From Candidatus Aminicenantota bacterium (GTDB lineage Bacteria; Acidobacteriota; Aminicenantia; Aminicenantales; Aminicenantaceae): 33,393 bases of DNA. Below are positions 24,134 to 31,985 of this stretch, piece after piece. Both the position numbers and the translations under genes were made by a program. Below the pieces are notes generated by a model. It made no database searches. It was not told where the DNA came from and worked only from the letters and a program-made list of their open reading frames with translations. Position 1 is the first letter of the stretch. Each line of letters opens with the position of its first letter. The stretch lies in NCBI GenBank assembly GCA_011049545.1, contig DRHQ01000052.1, positions 1 to 33,393 on the forward strand, read 5' to 3'.

Positions 24134-25324
24134 TTAATTTGTACCGCTGTTATATAGGCTTAAGGACATGTTTCTGATTTGGGCAGTCGACTCAAGCAAA
24201 AATCTTCTATGCTTATCCATTTCGTCTCCTGCAGGAGAATCAGCAATAGCAGGTTTTCCGTAGATATACCTCATAGCATCTGAAGGAGTTCCTGAAAAAC
24301 CAATATAAGGATTTGCTGTTTTTCCAAGAATTAAGAATCTCACAGAACGAATCCCAGCCGAAACTTCATCATCATTCCAATTGAAGCTTTTATCACCCCC
24401 ATCACCCCAGTTCAGGAAATCATTCACATCAATTATAGTATCACTGTTATTGTCATCAAGCTGCTGGTCTGCATCCATGTCACCATGATATTGGAATTGG
24501 AGATCCTCGATGTTTAGAGCAAGAGCCAAATGTTCATAACTATCACTTATTGGATTCCATTGGGAAACATACATAACTCCTGGTTCCCCTAAATATCCGT
24601 CTACTCCCACGTGGCCACCCGGATAGCTGCCATCGACATCAAGCCAGTATGTTTTAAGCTCGATAAAGGTGACAGTGCCTCCAATATAGTCATCTGGATC
24701 TCCACCTGGATTCAGGTTCAGATCTTTCGGCACTTTCCCGTTGACTCTATCAAATACGATCTGGTTCGTAACGAAATTTACTGATGTGATTTTACCCACT
24801 TCTCCCTTTTGAACATTTAACTCAGGGTTAGGGAAAACAATAATCAATCTGTTTATATATCCCAGCGTGTCAGCGGGATAGGAAGTTGCGGTATAAGGAT
24901 ACATGTCAAATTGATTTGGTTCAAACGTAACAGTGTTCGAACCAGGATCAAAGCTTTGAATGATGAGTCTTAAGGGGTCTGAGTTTCCAAGAAAAGTTAG
25001 CCTGTCAGGATAAACCGGGGGCCCGCCCGAACTATCATTGTTATCTCCCTCCAGGAACGCGTGAGAAAATTGCAAAGGCAAGCCAGCTCCTATGGATTTT
25101 ATATCTCTGGAGAGAAAGTACATGGCAGCCCGTACATTATGCTGAATGTCTGCAAATTGCTGCTGGTCGACAGATACTTTGTTGCTCTTCGTGTATAGAG
25201 ATAACGTTGCTACAATGATACCCAGCATGATTGAACTGCCGATTAAAACCTCTATTACAGTAAACCCGCGCCTAGAAGAAGCATATAAAGATGAAAACCT
25301 TCGATTTGATATTTTGGCCTTCAT
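24134..25324 (-). CDS. pilW: PilW-family minor pilin
   Basis: A protein of about 396 residues with SSRRG|FTVIEVLIGSSIMLGIIVAT, Glu at +5, then VRAAMYFLSRDIKSIGAGLP, the PilW pattern. The remaining ~300 residues are larger than GspJ and include a calcium-like DMDADQQLDDNNSD loop and aromatic beta segments. Start choice: ATG 25324 has GAGAGG six bases upstream, whereas the in-frame ATG at 25351 lacks a site. Together with fimT, pilV, pilX and pilY1 it forms the first tip-complex operon. Confidence 0.88.
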   Translation of the reverse strand: MKAKISNRRFSSLYASSRRGFTVIEVLIGSSIMLGIIVATLSLYTKSNKVSVDQQQFADIQHNVRAAMYFLSRDIKSIGAGLPLQFSHAFLEGDNNDSSGGPPVYPDRLTFLGNSDPLRLIIQSFDPGSNTVTFEPNQFDMYPYTATSYPADTLGYINRLIIVFPNPELNVQKGEVGKITSVNFVTNQIVFDRVNGKVPKDLNLNPGGDPDDYIGGTVTFIELKTYWLDVDGSYPGGHVGVDGYLGEPGVMYVSQWNPISDSYEHLALALNIEDLQFQYHGDMDADQQLDDNNSDTIIDVNDFLNWGDGGDKSFNWNDDEVSAGIRSVRFLILGKTANPYIGFSGTPSDAMRYIYGKPAIADSPAGDEMDKHRRFLLESTAQIRNMSLSLYNSGTN

Positions 25325-25361
25325 TTTTTCCTCTCTTTTAAGCTTATTCATAGCTATCCGC

Positions 25362-25856
25362 TCACCTGCTTATAACCGTGTTTACGTCAGCCCGGACTTT
25401 ATATTCGGCAGGACTGGCGATAATGTTATCCAGCTCCACTTGTGCCTGGAGTCCTGTAAAGACCAGAACTCTCACGTTCCAATAAAATCCTGACGCCACG
25501 AGCTGAGTTATTCTTCTGTAATCAACTATTCCATCACTGTTGATATCCATCAGTTCATTAATCGGGCTTAAGGATAAGTTGGACAACTCATCGGCTGTTA
25601 GGTTCCTCAGAAAGTCAATCTGTTGCTGAGCTAAAAAAGTTGCATTTGTCATCGAGTCTGAGCGATTATTATTCATCACGCTCAAACAGAAAAGTTGGGC
25701 CAATCCTAATAAGGCAACACCCACTAGGGCTATCCCCACCACAACTTCTATCATAGAAAAACCTTTGCTTTTAGTATCATTTCTGGAATTATTATCTAAC
25801 GAACCCTCTTCGGGAACCTGTGATTTTTTATCAATAATCTCTCTCTTTGTAATCAT
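25362..25856 (-). CDS. pilV: PilV-family minor pilin
   Basis: A 164-residue protein with a long 32-residue leader ending TKSKG|FSMIEVVVGIALVGVALLGL, Glu at +5. ATFLAQQQIDFLRNL after the helix is the PilV/GspI pattern. It starts 2 bases after the fimT stop and has a GGTGG ribosome site overlapping the fimT end. A helper subunit of the pilus-tip complex. Confidence 0.87.
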   Translation of the reverse strand: MITKREIIDKKSQVPEEGSLDNNSRNDTKSKGFSMIEVVVGIALVGVALLGLAQLFCLSVMNNNRSDSMTNATFLAQQQIDFLRNLTADELSNLSLSPINELMDINSDGIVDYRRITQLVASGFYWNVRVLVFTGLQAQVELDNIIASPAEYKVRADVNTVISR

Positions 25857-25858
25857 TT

Positions 25859-26422
25859 TTATCCACCTTCAGCTACTATGTATTGAATTGAGCCCCCGGC
25901 TATAACCTTAATAATTCTCTGGTCAGGTTTGCCATAACCTGCTAATTTAAGACTCTGGAGAGTGATGCTTCTTTGTGTGGAGCTGTAGTTTGCGACAAGA
26001 CCCAACGGTGAGAATTCGACAGTATCATTCGGAAAATCTACATTCACTTGAAATTCAAGTGGGATTGATTTTCTTAGAAATCCACGCATTATATTCCATT
26101 CGTTCGGATTATCTTCTTTTTCAATGTAATAAACCCAGCCTGCACCCACAGCCTCAAACCTCACCCTATGGTTTAATTTTGTTTTAACAGCCTGAAATTT
26201 TGCCCTCTGTAAATTCATCATGACTTGTCTTGCTGAACCCTCTATCTTTCTTGACTCCAAAGTGTTAATGATGTTCGGGTAGAATATAAAAGCCATGAGG
26301 CCTATTATCGCTACAGAAATCATAATCTCAACCAAAGTAAAGCCTTTCCGGGCCGATGCAGATTTATCCCTGGTTCTTGCTCTTTCATGTTTGTGCTGAG
26401 AAATTCTTAATATATTTTTCAT
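25859..26422 (-). CDS. fimT: GspH/FimT-family minor pilin
   Basis: A 187-residue protein with SARKG|FTLVEIMISVAIIGLMAFIF (Gly27, Glu32 at +5), then NTLESRKIEGSARQVMMNLQRAKFQAVKT, the GspH/FimT signature. The C-terminal half has the expected beta strands (VEFSPLG, RIIKVIAGGSIQY). It is the first recognised pilin gene of the first minor-pilin unit. No counterpart exists in the second set. Confidence 0.88.
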   Translation of the reverse strand: MKNILRISQHKHERARTRDKSASARKGFTLVEIMISVAIIGLMAFIFYPNIINTLESRKIEGSARQVMMNLQRAKFQAVKTKLNHRVRFEAVGAGWVYYIEKEDNPNEWNIMRGFLRKSIPLEFQVNVDFPNDTVEFSPLGLVANYSSTQRSITLQSLKLAGYGKPDQRIIKVIAGGSIQYIVAEGG

Positions 26423-26430
26423 TCTCTGCC

Positions 26431-26595
26431 TTACTTAGGAATAAATGGGTGCTCCAGGGGCGATAACAAATTTCCTCTGCAATCAGGAATATCTTCCTCG
26501 CTCCATGTATTTTCTTTTTGAAATTTTATTAAGCTTGGTCCTGTCCCTGTTATTTTAATTTTATACCTTTTCTTAAATAGTTGCAAGATGTCCAT
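26431..26595 (-). CDS. possible 54-residue protein before fimT
   Basis: From ATG 26595 the product starts MDILQLFKKRYKIKITGTG and ends LEHPFIPK. A TTG at 26616 would extend it by seven residues. It stops 8 bases before the fimT start, so it would be the first gene of the operon. There is no clear ribosome site and no domain I know. It might be a small accessory protein or a leader ORF, or chance. Confidence 0.25.
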   Translation of the reverse strand: MDILQLFKKRYKIKITGTGPSLIKFQKENTWSEEDIPDCRGNLLSPLEHPFIPK

Positions 26596-26616
26596 CGTTT
26601 CGTAAAAACCAAGCAA

Positions 26617-26915
26617 GCAGCAAAACCAGGGCTAATTGAACCCAAGCCTCCATCCAATAATAGAAAAAATGTGCACTTAGCACTTTTATCCGTAATAACT
26701 ATATAGTATTAATACATTTAATGTCCCGTATTCTCAATGCCCTTTCAAGATGAGATTTAGGGTGATATTTATCTGAACACCCTTAACCTTGTTATACGAG
26801 CTTTCTCACCTTAAGAGGCTAATAGTTTTTTTTACTAAATATATAAAATTAATAAATAAGAAAGATAAACAGAGAGAGGGATGTCTTTAAGCTGAGAGAG
26901 GAAATTTACTGTTTT
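26617..26915. other. non-coding stretch, upstream region of the minor-pilin operon
   Basis: About 300 A+T-rich bases between tilS and the fimT unit. They contain the promoter candidate at 26709-26737. There is also a GTGCACTTAGCAC stem-loop near 26671-26683. No gene is visible. Confidence 0.5.
26709..26737 (-). promoter_or_regulatory. candidate promoter of the fimT-pilY1 unit
   Basis: On the minus strand TTGAGA (26737-26732), 17 bases, TATTAA (26714-26709). It would give a leader of nearly 280 bases before fimT, covering the small ORF. Composition here is A+T-rich, so chance matches are likely. Confidence 0.3.
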
Positions 26916-28298
26916 TTACAGCTTTTTTATCGAAAAAATATCGCTTGTCCCCTTCTCGACTTTAAACTTTTCTGATACGGGAAGCCCGGGAATCCAGATG
27001 ATCTTGTCTCCAGAAAGAAAAACCGGCCGCCTATCTCTCTCGGATAAAGGAATACCTTTAGCTCTCATTATTTCTTTGAGCTTCTTTTGACCAGGGGCTC
27101 CTAAAGGCTGATACCGGTCTCCTTCACTGCGGTTTCGAACCAGAAGGGGAAATTTCAATTTCCCCAGATCAAGGAAAGCACTGGTTCGATCATCGAAATC
27201 AAAAGAGAGAGATTTCCCTCTTTTCATCTTTTTTCCTTCAAACTTCAATTTAAGCTCTTTTATTTCAAGAGACCCTTTCCCTTCCCACCTGTATTCATAT
27301 CTTATCTTTGGAGTAACCTTGCTTTTCAGAAATATCTGACCTTGCTCTCTTCGCAAAACATGGTCTTTTCTTAACGGGAATTCTTTCCCTTCCTTCATGC
27401 CTAAAACAGATTCGACATCTCCGAAAGAAATTTCTCTCAGGTTTCCCCGTAACTCAGAAATAAAATTCCGGACAACCCGCCTGGCTATTGCCCGGGGAAG
27501 AGAGGAAAGAGGTTTCACCTCAAGAGAAATCCGATCGTTCTTTTTCGATATCGCTTTTTTCGTCGTCTCCTGAGCTATTTTATCCAAAAGACTGTCTTCT
27601 TCACGGATGATGGAGGCTATCCTGCCCAGGCTGGATACTATTTCGGGCTCAAAATTCTCTTGAATATAGGGAATAAGATCAAGCCTTATCTTGTTTCGCA
27701 GAAAGCGCCGGTCAAGATTGCTCTCGTCGATCCGGAATTCTATCCCTTTCCCTTTAAGATAGGCCTCGATATCCTTGCGCTCTATCTGAATGAGAGGCCT
27801 GATAATCGTACCTTCCACCAGGGGAAAAATGCCGGCTAGCCCTCGAAGCCCGCTTCCCCTCATGAGGCGCATAAGAAAAGTTTCTGCCTGATCCGTCTTC
27901 GTATGACCTGTGGCAATTTTAGCTCCCCCGATCTTAAGAGCAGTTTTTTTTAAGAAATCATACCTGAGCTCTCTTCCTGCTTCCTCGATATTCAGCTTCT
28001 TTGCCCGCGCATAGAAGCGAACATCTTTGCTGCCAACAATAATCGGAAGGGAGCATTTCCGGGCCATGCGCCTGACAAATTGTTCATCCTCATCTGCGGT
28101 ATGGCGAAGCTTGTGGTTAAAGTGACCCAGGAAAAGCTCAAAAGACCATTCCTCTCGAAGCTCAAGGAGCAGGTTGAATAAACCTGTGGAATCCACTCCT
28201 CCTGAATAGGCGATAAGGATCCTGTCTTTTTTCTCGAGGAGTTTGTACTCCAGGATGGCTTTTTTAATTCTGTCTAAGATCATTTGACTCTGCTTCAT
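26916..28298 (-). CDS. tilS: tRNA(Ile)-lysidine synthase
   Basis: A 460-residue cytoplasmic enzyme that converts C34 of the CAU anticodon of tRNA(Ile2) to lysidine, so that it reads AUA and accepts isoleucine. The N-terminal PP-loop SGGVDS (32-37) binds ATP. GHFNHKLRHTADEDEQFV, IATGHTKTDQAETFLMRLMRGSGLRGL and IIRPLI are strongly conserved in the family. C-terminal residues (GDRYQPLGAPGQKKLKEIMRAKGIPLSERDRRPVF) are the TilS C-terminal domain that grips the acceptor stem. Full length for the longer form. The ribosome site for ATG 28298 is weak; an ATG at 28283 is an alternative. It lies next to a CAT-anticodon tRNA gene. Confidence 0.95.
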   Translation of the reverse strand: MKQSQMILDRIKKAILEYKLLEKKDRILIAYSGGVDSTGLFNLLLELREEWSFELFLGHFNHKLRHTADEDEQFVRRMARKCSLPIIVGSKDVRFYARAKKLNIEEAGRELRYDFLKKTALKIGGAKIATGHTKTDQAETFLMRLMRGSGLRGLAGIFPLVEGTIIRPLIQIERKDIEAYLKGKGIEFRIDESNLDRRFLRNKIRLDLIPYIQENFEPEIVSSLGRIASIIREEDSLLDKIAQETTKKAISKKNDRISLEVKPLSSLPRAIARRVVRNFISELRGNLREISFGDVESVLGMKEGKEFPLRKDHVLRREQGQIFLKSKVTPKIRYEYRWEGKGSLEIKELKLKFEGKKMKRGKSLSFDFDDRTSAFLDLGKLKFPLLVRNRSEGDRYQPLGAPGQKKLKEIMRAKGIPLSERDRRPVFLSGDKIIWIPGLPVSEKFKVEKGTSDIFSIKKL

Positions 28299-28431
28299 GG
28301 TTTTTACTCAGGCCTGAAGTCTTTTGGAGACCTGACTAAGATTCATTAACGCATTCCAGTATAAAGGATCTAATCCTGCGTGCACCCCTGGAAAATCAGC
28401 TATCTGTCTTCTTTTCCCAAGAAATGCAAAG

Positions 28432-28505
28432 TGGCGGTGGAGGGACTCGAACCCCCGACACTGCGGATATGAGCCGCATGCTCTAACCGCCTGAGCTACA
28501 CCGCC
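28432..28505 (-). tRNA. tRNA with CAT anticodon, probably elongator Met
   Basis: The 74-base cloverleaf reads: acceptor GGCGGTG/CACCGCC, D-arm GCTC...GAGC, anticodon stem TGCGG/CCGCA with loop CTCATAT (anticodon CAT), T-arm GGGGG TTCGAGT CCCTC. The discriminator is A and no CCA is encoded. The first pair is G-C, so it is not an initiator. Elongator tRNA-Met is the best guess from the loop and T-arm. tRNA-Ile2 (CAT, the TilS substrate) is the alternative. Confidence 0.93.
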
Positions 28506-28515
28506 GGTGGCTAAA

Positions 28516-28544
28516 ATTTTAGCCAAATCCCCAGTGTAAGTCAA
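28516..28544 (-). promoter_or_regulatory. promoter of the tRNA gene
   Basis: On the minus strand TTGACT (28544-28539), exactly 17 bases, TAAAAT (28521-28516). Transcription would begin a few bases before the tRNA. A 16-bp perfect palindrome TTTAAGTTAACTTAAA (28545-28560) abuts the -35 element. Confidence 0.65.
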
Positions 28545-28567
28545 TTTAAGTTAACTTAAAAAAAGTT

Positions 28568-28676
28568 GAGATTGCCGCGTCACTACGCTCCTCGTAATGA
28601 CAATTTATTGTTTTAGATTGTCGCGCTTCGCTCGCAACGGCGGATTGGCACGCTCCCTTCGGTCGCTCGCAATGAC
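28568..28676. repeat. three tandem REP-like repeats
   Basis: Copies at 28568-28602 (gagattgccgcgtcactacg...), 28615-28637 (agattgtcgcgcttcgctcg...) and 28643-28676 (gattggcacgctcccttcgg...). They share the frame GATTG-C...CGC-AATGAC and the TTCGG/TCGC partial palindrome with the copy at 9193. The 28561-28787 gap holds no gene beyond these. Confidence 0.65.
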
Positions 28677-28787
28677 CTATAATCATGTAAATTGCGAACG
28701 TATTTGCAGGCGAGCCAAATATCGAGAGCTTATTTTTCAGATAGCCAAAAAATGGAAAAGCTTTATTGGAGAGGGATATGCGGACTC

Positions 28788-30932
28788 CTACCTGACAACA
28801 ACGCGGCTTTGGCCTGTCTCAAACATCAGGGTTTGGCCTGTAGGCTTGTTCGCCGTGACACTCGTGACCTGGACTGTGCTCTCACCCTTACTCACAGCTT
28901 GAAAGATAAGCGTGGCGATACTTCCTGTTCCTTTAATCCCTTTGCCAATATCAGTACTTGAAAATCCTATAGTGCAGACTCCGGAGGAATTATCGATATT
29001 CTTCAAAAAGGGCACATCTTTTCCGAGACGGTTAAGGAATTCCCTTTTAACGACTTCTTTCAATTTCAATGACGCTGGATCGAAGCTTATGTTCAAAGAC
29101 ATGCTGCTGACATCCTCTTGAATTCTGGCATTGACACTAACCCGAAATTCTCGATTCTGGGGAACTTCAAAATTAGCCGGCGTCAGAAAAACCCGGTTTT
29201 GTTCCCTTCTTCTCGCCATATCCTCTACCTCTGTCCTTTGCCTCGCTCTTCGCTCAGCAAGCGCCTCCTCAGGCGGGCCACGCCTTGCACTTGCCGCAGG
29301 AGAAATTCCGCCAAGGTCAACCCAGAGAGGTTTCAGATCTTCCTCGCTTACAGGAACTTTGCGAATAATATAGGGAGTAATGGTCAGGATGACATCCGTT
29401 TGCTGGATTACCTGGTCAGTGCTGGAAAAAAGTCTTCCCAGGATAGGGATGTTCTTAAGCCCGGCTATGCCGCTTATGGTTTTTCTCTCTTCATCCTTTA
29501 ACAAACCAGCCAGCAGGTTTGTCTCCCCATCCTTAAGCCTGATTATATTCTTCACTTCCCTTGTGGCAATAATGGGAATATCGGCATAGCCGGCTCCGCC
29601 GAGGGATTTTATTTTTATATCTAATTCCAAGGTGACTTCATTCTCAAAATGAATCGTGGGCGTAATCTTGACATCGATTCCGACATCCTCGTACTGAAAG
29701 GAAGTCAGAGGCTGCTGAGCGAATCCTCCTGCTGCGATAGGAGTAAATGTTGTTCGCGGAATAGGGATTTTATCTCCTACCACGTACTTTATTTCTTCCC
29801 CGTCAATACCCCGAAGTCTGGGTTGGGAGATTATCTTGGTGTCTGAATCTGCTTCCAAAAACTGCACAACAGCGCCAGGAAGAGCGACTTGAAAATGTTC
29901 AGATTTGGAAAAATTTATGCTCTTCAGTTTAAACCAGCCTTGCTCATCCGCCCCAGACCCTTCAGGGCCAGTATATCTGAAGCCTATTAGACCCTGTTCT
30001 AGCTCTAGACCCAACTGTCTCAGTCTCACGCGAGAAACTTCCATTATTTCCAAATCGATTATGACTTCTCCCTTTGGCTTATCCCAAATCTTGATGATTT
30101 TTCCCGCCAACTCTATAACAGCAGGAGTATCCCTTAAGGTGACAGTGTTTATATTTTTATCAACAATGATATTCGGTGCTTTATATTGAGTGCGAAGCAT
30201 CTGCGTGAGAGAAACGCGAATATCCTCAGCCCTGATATTGGAGAGATAGAAGGTTTTGATTGCATTCAGCTCATACTGAATTCTTTTTTGGGGCAGGTCA
30301 GGAGCAATAATAATTGTTCTCTCATCTATAATCCTGTAAAAATTCTTGGAGGCCAAACAAAGCGAATTGAGAGCCTGTTCAAAAATCATATCAACAAGGT
30401 CAATGGAAAAAGTAATATCCCTAAATTGTTCATCAAAGAGAACATTTACTCGAGCATGTTTTCCCAAAGCTTGAAAAATTGAGCGGAGATTGGCATCGAT
30501 AAATTTCAAGTGAATCTCTTCTTTATCAACCTTAAGCTTAATCGGGGGTTCAATCCTAATCTCCTTGGGTTCCTCTTCTTTAACTTCTTCCTCGATAAGG
30601 CTTTTCGCCTCTCCAGCTATCATTCTGTTTAAAGGGTCATAGTAAAGAGCTTTTTCATACTCAACGAGAGATTCCTTCTTTCTCCCCTGAAAGGCAAGCT
30701 TCCGAGCTTTTGTAAGATGAGCGGTGCTGGCAGCAAGTTTAGCCCGGAAAAGTGCAAGACGATAGACAGAATTATCAGGACTCTCCAGCGCTGCCCTTTG
30801 GTAATAGCTGACGGCCTCATCCCAATTTTTGCCGAGTGCTGCCTCAGTGCCTAACTTATAGCTTCGACTTAATCCCGCACAACCCCAAAAGGTTAGAGCA
30901 ATTATTGTCAAAAGTACTATTTTTCTCATCAT
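28788..30932 (-). CDS. pilQ: type IV pilus secretin with TPR N-terminus and cohesin-like C-terminus
   Basis: A 714-residue outer-membrane lipoprotein secretin, the gated pore for the pilus. Residue 18 is the lipobox cysteine (LTFWGC). TPR-like helices occupy about 24-115. A secretin N-domain (LKFIDANLRSIFQALGKHARVNVLFD) begins near 142 and an N1-like domain follows to 285. The secretin core is 288-525: VALPGAVVQFLEADSDTKIIS, VGDKIPI and the diagnostic RLKDGETNLLAGLLKDEERK...GIAGLKNIPILGRLF. Residues 580-714 (VFLTPANFEVPQNREFRVSV, then MSLNISFDPASLKL) read as a cohesin-like beta domain. AAGGAG precedes the start, which overlaps the pilP stop in ATGA form. Confidence 0.9.
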   Translation of the reverse strand: MMRKIVLLTIIALTFWGCAGLSRSYKLGTEAALGKNWDEAVSYYQRAALESPDNSVYRLALFRAKLAASTAHLTKARKLAFQGRKKESLVEYEKALYYDPLNRMIAGEAKSLIEEEVKEEEPKEIRIEPPIKLKVDKEEIHLKFIDANLRSIFQALGKHARVNVLFDEQFRDITFSIDLVDMIFEQALNSLCLASKNFYRIIDERTIIIAPDLPQKRIQYELNAIKTFYLSNIRAEDIRVSLTQMLRTQYKAPNIIVDKNINTVTLRDTPAVIELAGKIIKIWDKPKGEVIIDLEIMEVSRVRLRQLGLELEQGLIGFRYTGPEGSGADEQGWFKLKSINFSKSEHFQVALPGAVVQFLEADSDTKIISQPRLRGIDGEEIKYVVGDKIPIPRTTFTPIAAGGFAQQPLTSFQYEDVGIDVKITPTIHFENEVTLELDIKIKSLGGAGYADIPIIATREVKNIIRLKDGETNLLAGLLKDEERKTISGIAGLKNIPILGRLFSSTDQVIQQTDVILTITPYIIRKVPVSEEDLKPLWVDLGGISPAASARRGPPEEALAERRARQRTEVEDMARRREQNRVFLTPANFEVPQNREFRVSVNARIQEDVSSMSLNISFDPASLKLKEVVKREFLNRLGKDVPFLKNIDNSSGVCTIGFSSTDIGKGIKGTGSIATLIFQAVSKGESTVQVTSVTANKPTGQTLMFETGQSRVVVR

Positions 30933-31429
30933 CTCTCTCCTTCTAAATAATATCTCCTTTTCTGGGAATCCGAACCGATGATTTCTATCTCTTCAGGCGT
31001 AATCTTTCCAATTTTCACCCCTTCGCTTATAACTTCTCCTTTCTCCACAGCCAGGGCGTCTCCTTCAAAAACAATAAGGGCAACCATCTTATCATCGGAA
31101 ATGACGTATCCGATGTATCTTACGTTTAAAGGTAGAGAAGAAGAGGCCTCATACTTACCAGGGAGGGTTGGATTCTGCTGCTGGTTCTGCCGCAATTTAA
31201 CTGGATTCCTTTCAATTTTCCTGCTTACTGACCTTCTAAGAGTAAAAATGTTCCTTACCGGATTTCCGAGCTCTATTTTCTCTCTCACTAACAGGTCTTT
31301 CCTGATAAGACTTTTTTCTCCACCTTTTTCAAGCGCTTTCTTCTGGAGTTTTTCCTCTCCAGCCCAAATACTTAGACCTATGCTCAGGAAAAGGATGAAA
31401 AAAGCTGAGGTAATCTCTTTAGCTTTCAT
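30929..31429 (-). CDS. pilP: PilP-like alignment lipoprotein/pilotin-type protein
   Basis: A 166-residue protein with a Sec-type N-terminus (FFILFLSIGLSIWAGEE) but no lipobox cysteine, unlike classical PilP lipoproteins. A proline- and basic-rich linker is followed by a C-terminal homology-region-type beta sandwich (NVRYIGYVISDDKMVALIVF, GDALAVEKGEVISEGVKIGKI), the part of PilP/GspC that contacts the secretin. It overlaps pilO by 11 bases and pilQ by 4. Its role in linking PilN/PilO to PilQ is inferred from the operon order. Confidence 0.8.
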   Translation of the reverse strand: MKAKEITSAFFILFLSIGLSIWAGEEKLQKKALEKGGEKSLIRKDLLVREKIELGNPVRNIFTLRRSVSRKIERNPVKLRQNQQQNPTLPGKYEASSSLPLNVRYIGYVISDDKMVALIVFEGDALAVEKGEVISEGVKIGKITPEEIEIIGSDSQKRRYYLEGER

Positions 31430-31985
31430 AATAGCCTGCTAAGACAACTTTTAACTCGAGCACATTTCCTCTAGCATCAATGTTCAAAAAGTCAATTTTT
31501 TCTATTAACAAGAATTTTGGAAACTCTTCTACAGAATGAATAAATCTTTTCAAGGACAAATAAGATCCCTTTATGTCAAAGGTTACGCTAATTTTTCTTA
31601 TCGTTTCTCCTTTAAATTCAACATAACCGTACCTTTTTCTAGAAGAAACATTAATTCGCGCTTTGTTCAAGAGCTGCTCGAGGTCAAGCCTTAGCCGCTC
31701 GAAACCTTCTTTATCATCATCATAAAAATATTTCTTTTTCAGCTCATCCATATCCCCCCGAGCATCTTGCCATCTGATCCATTCTCCTTCCTTCTCTACC
31801 TTTGTCTTATTGAGCTGCTCGTAATCTTCCTGTTTTACTGAATACGAAGAAAAAGCTTTAAAATAACTCCTCCTCTGGGAGAGAGAAACCAACAGGAGGA
31901 AGAGTACAACTCCTGCGATCATAACACAGAGGACGACGAGTATTTTTTTCTCTTTGTCGTTCACTAAATCAAATGTCTTTTTCAT
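31419..31985 (-). CDS. pilO: PilO-like pilus alignment protein
   Basis: A 188-residue bitopic membrane protein. A short cytoplasmic start is followed by a single helix (VLCVMIAGVVLFLLLVSL), a coiled-coil stretch (about 45-110) and a ferredoxin-like C-terminal fold containing IRKISVTFDIKGSYLSLKRFIHSVEEFPKFLLIEKID. This is the standard PilO/GspM layout. It overlaps pilN by 17 bases and pilP by 11. PilO and PilN heterodimerise in the periplasm. Confidence 0.88.
   Translation of the reverse strand: MKKTFDLVNDKEKKILVVLCVMIAGVVLFLLLVSLSQRRSYFKAFSSYSVKQEDYEQLNKTKVEKEGEWIRWQDARGDMDELKKKYFYDDDKEGFERLRLDLEQLLNKARINVSSRKRYGYVEFKGETIRKISVTFDIKGSYLSLKRFIHSVEEFPKFLLIEKIDFLNIDARGNVLELKVVLAGYYES

Noticed and set aside
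15982-26422. Type II secretion pseudopilins instead of type IV minor pilins
   Set aside because: The presence of PilY1, PilM and PilX-type proteins and the operon order favour type IV pili. Pseudopilin ancestry of single members is still possible.
28432-28505. Initiator tRNA-fMet
   Set aside because: The first acceptor pair is G-C, whereas bacterial initiators have an unpaired position 1-72.
28308-28544. 78-residue ORF over the tRNA
   Set aside because: It runs through a complete tRNA cloverleaf, so the apparent coding is incidental.
30978-31442. 154-residue ORF opposite pilP
   Set aside because: Antisense to a well-supported operon gene. Its Ser/Phe-rich composition is what reverse complementing Lys/Glu-rich coding DNA gives.
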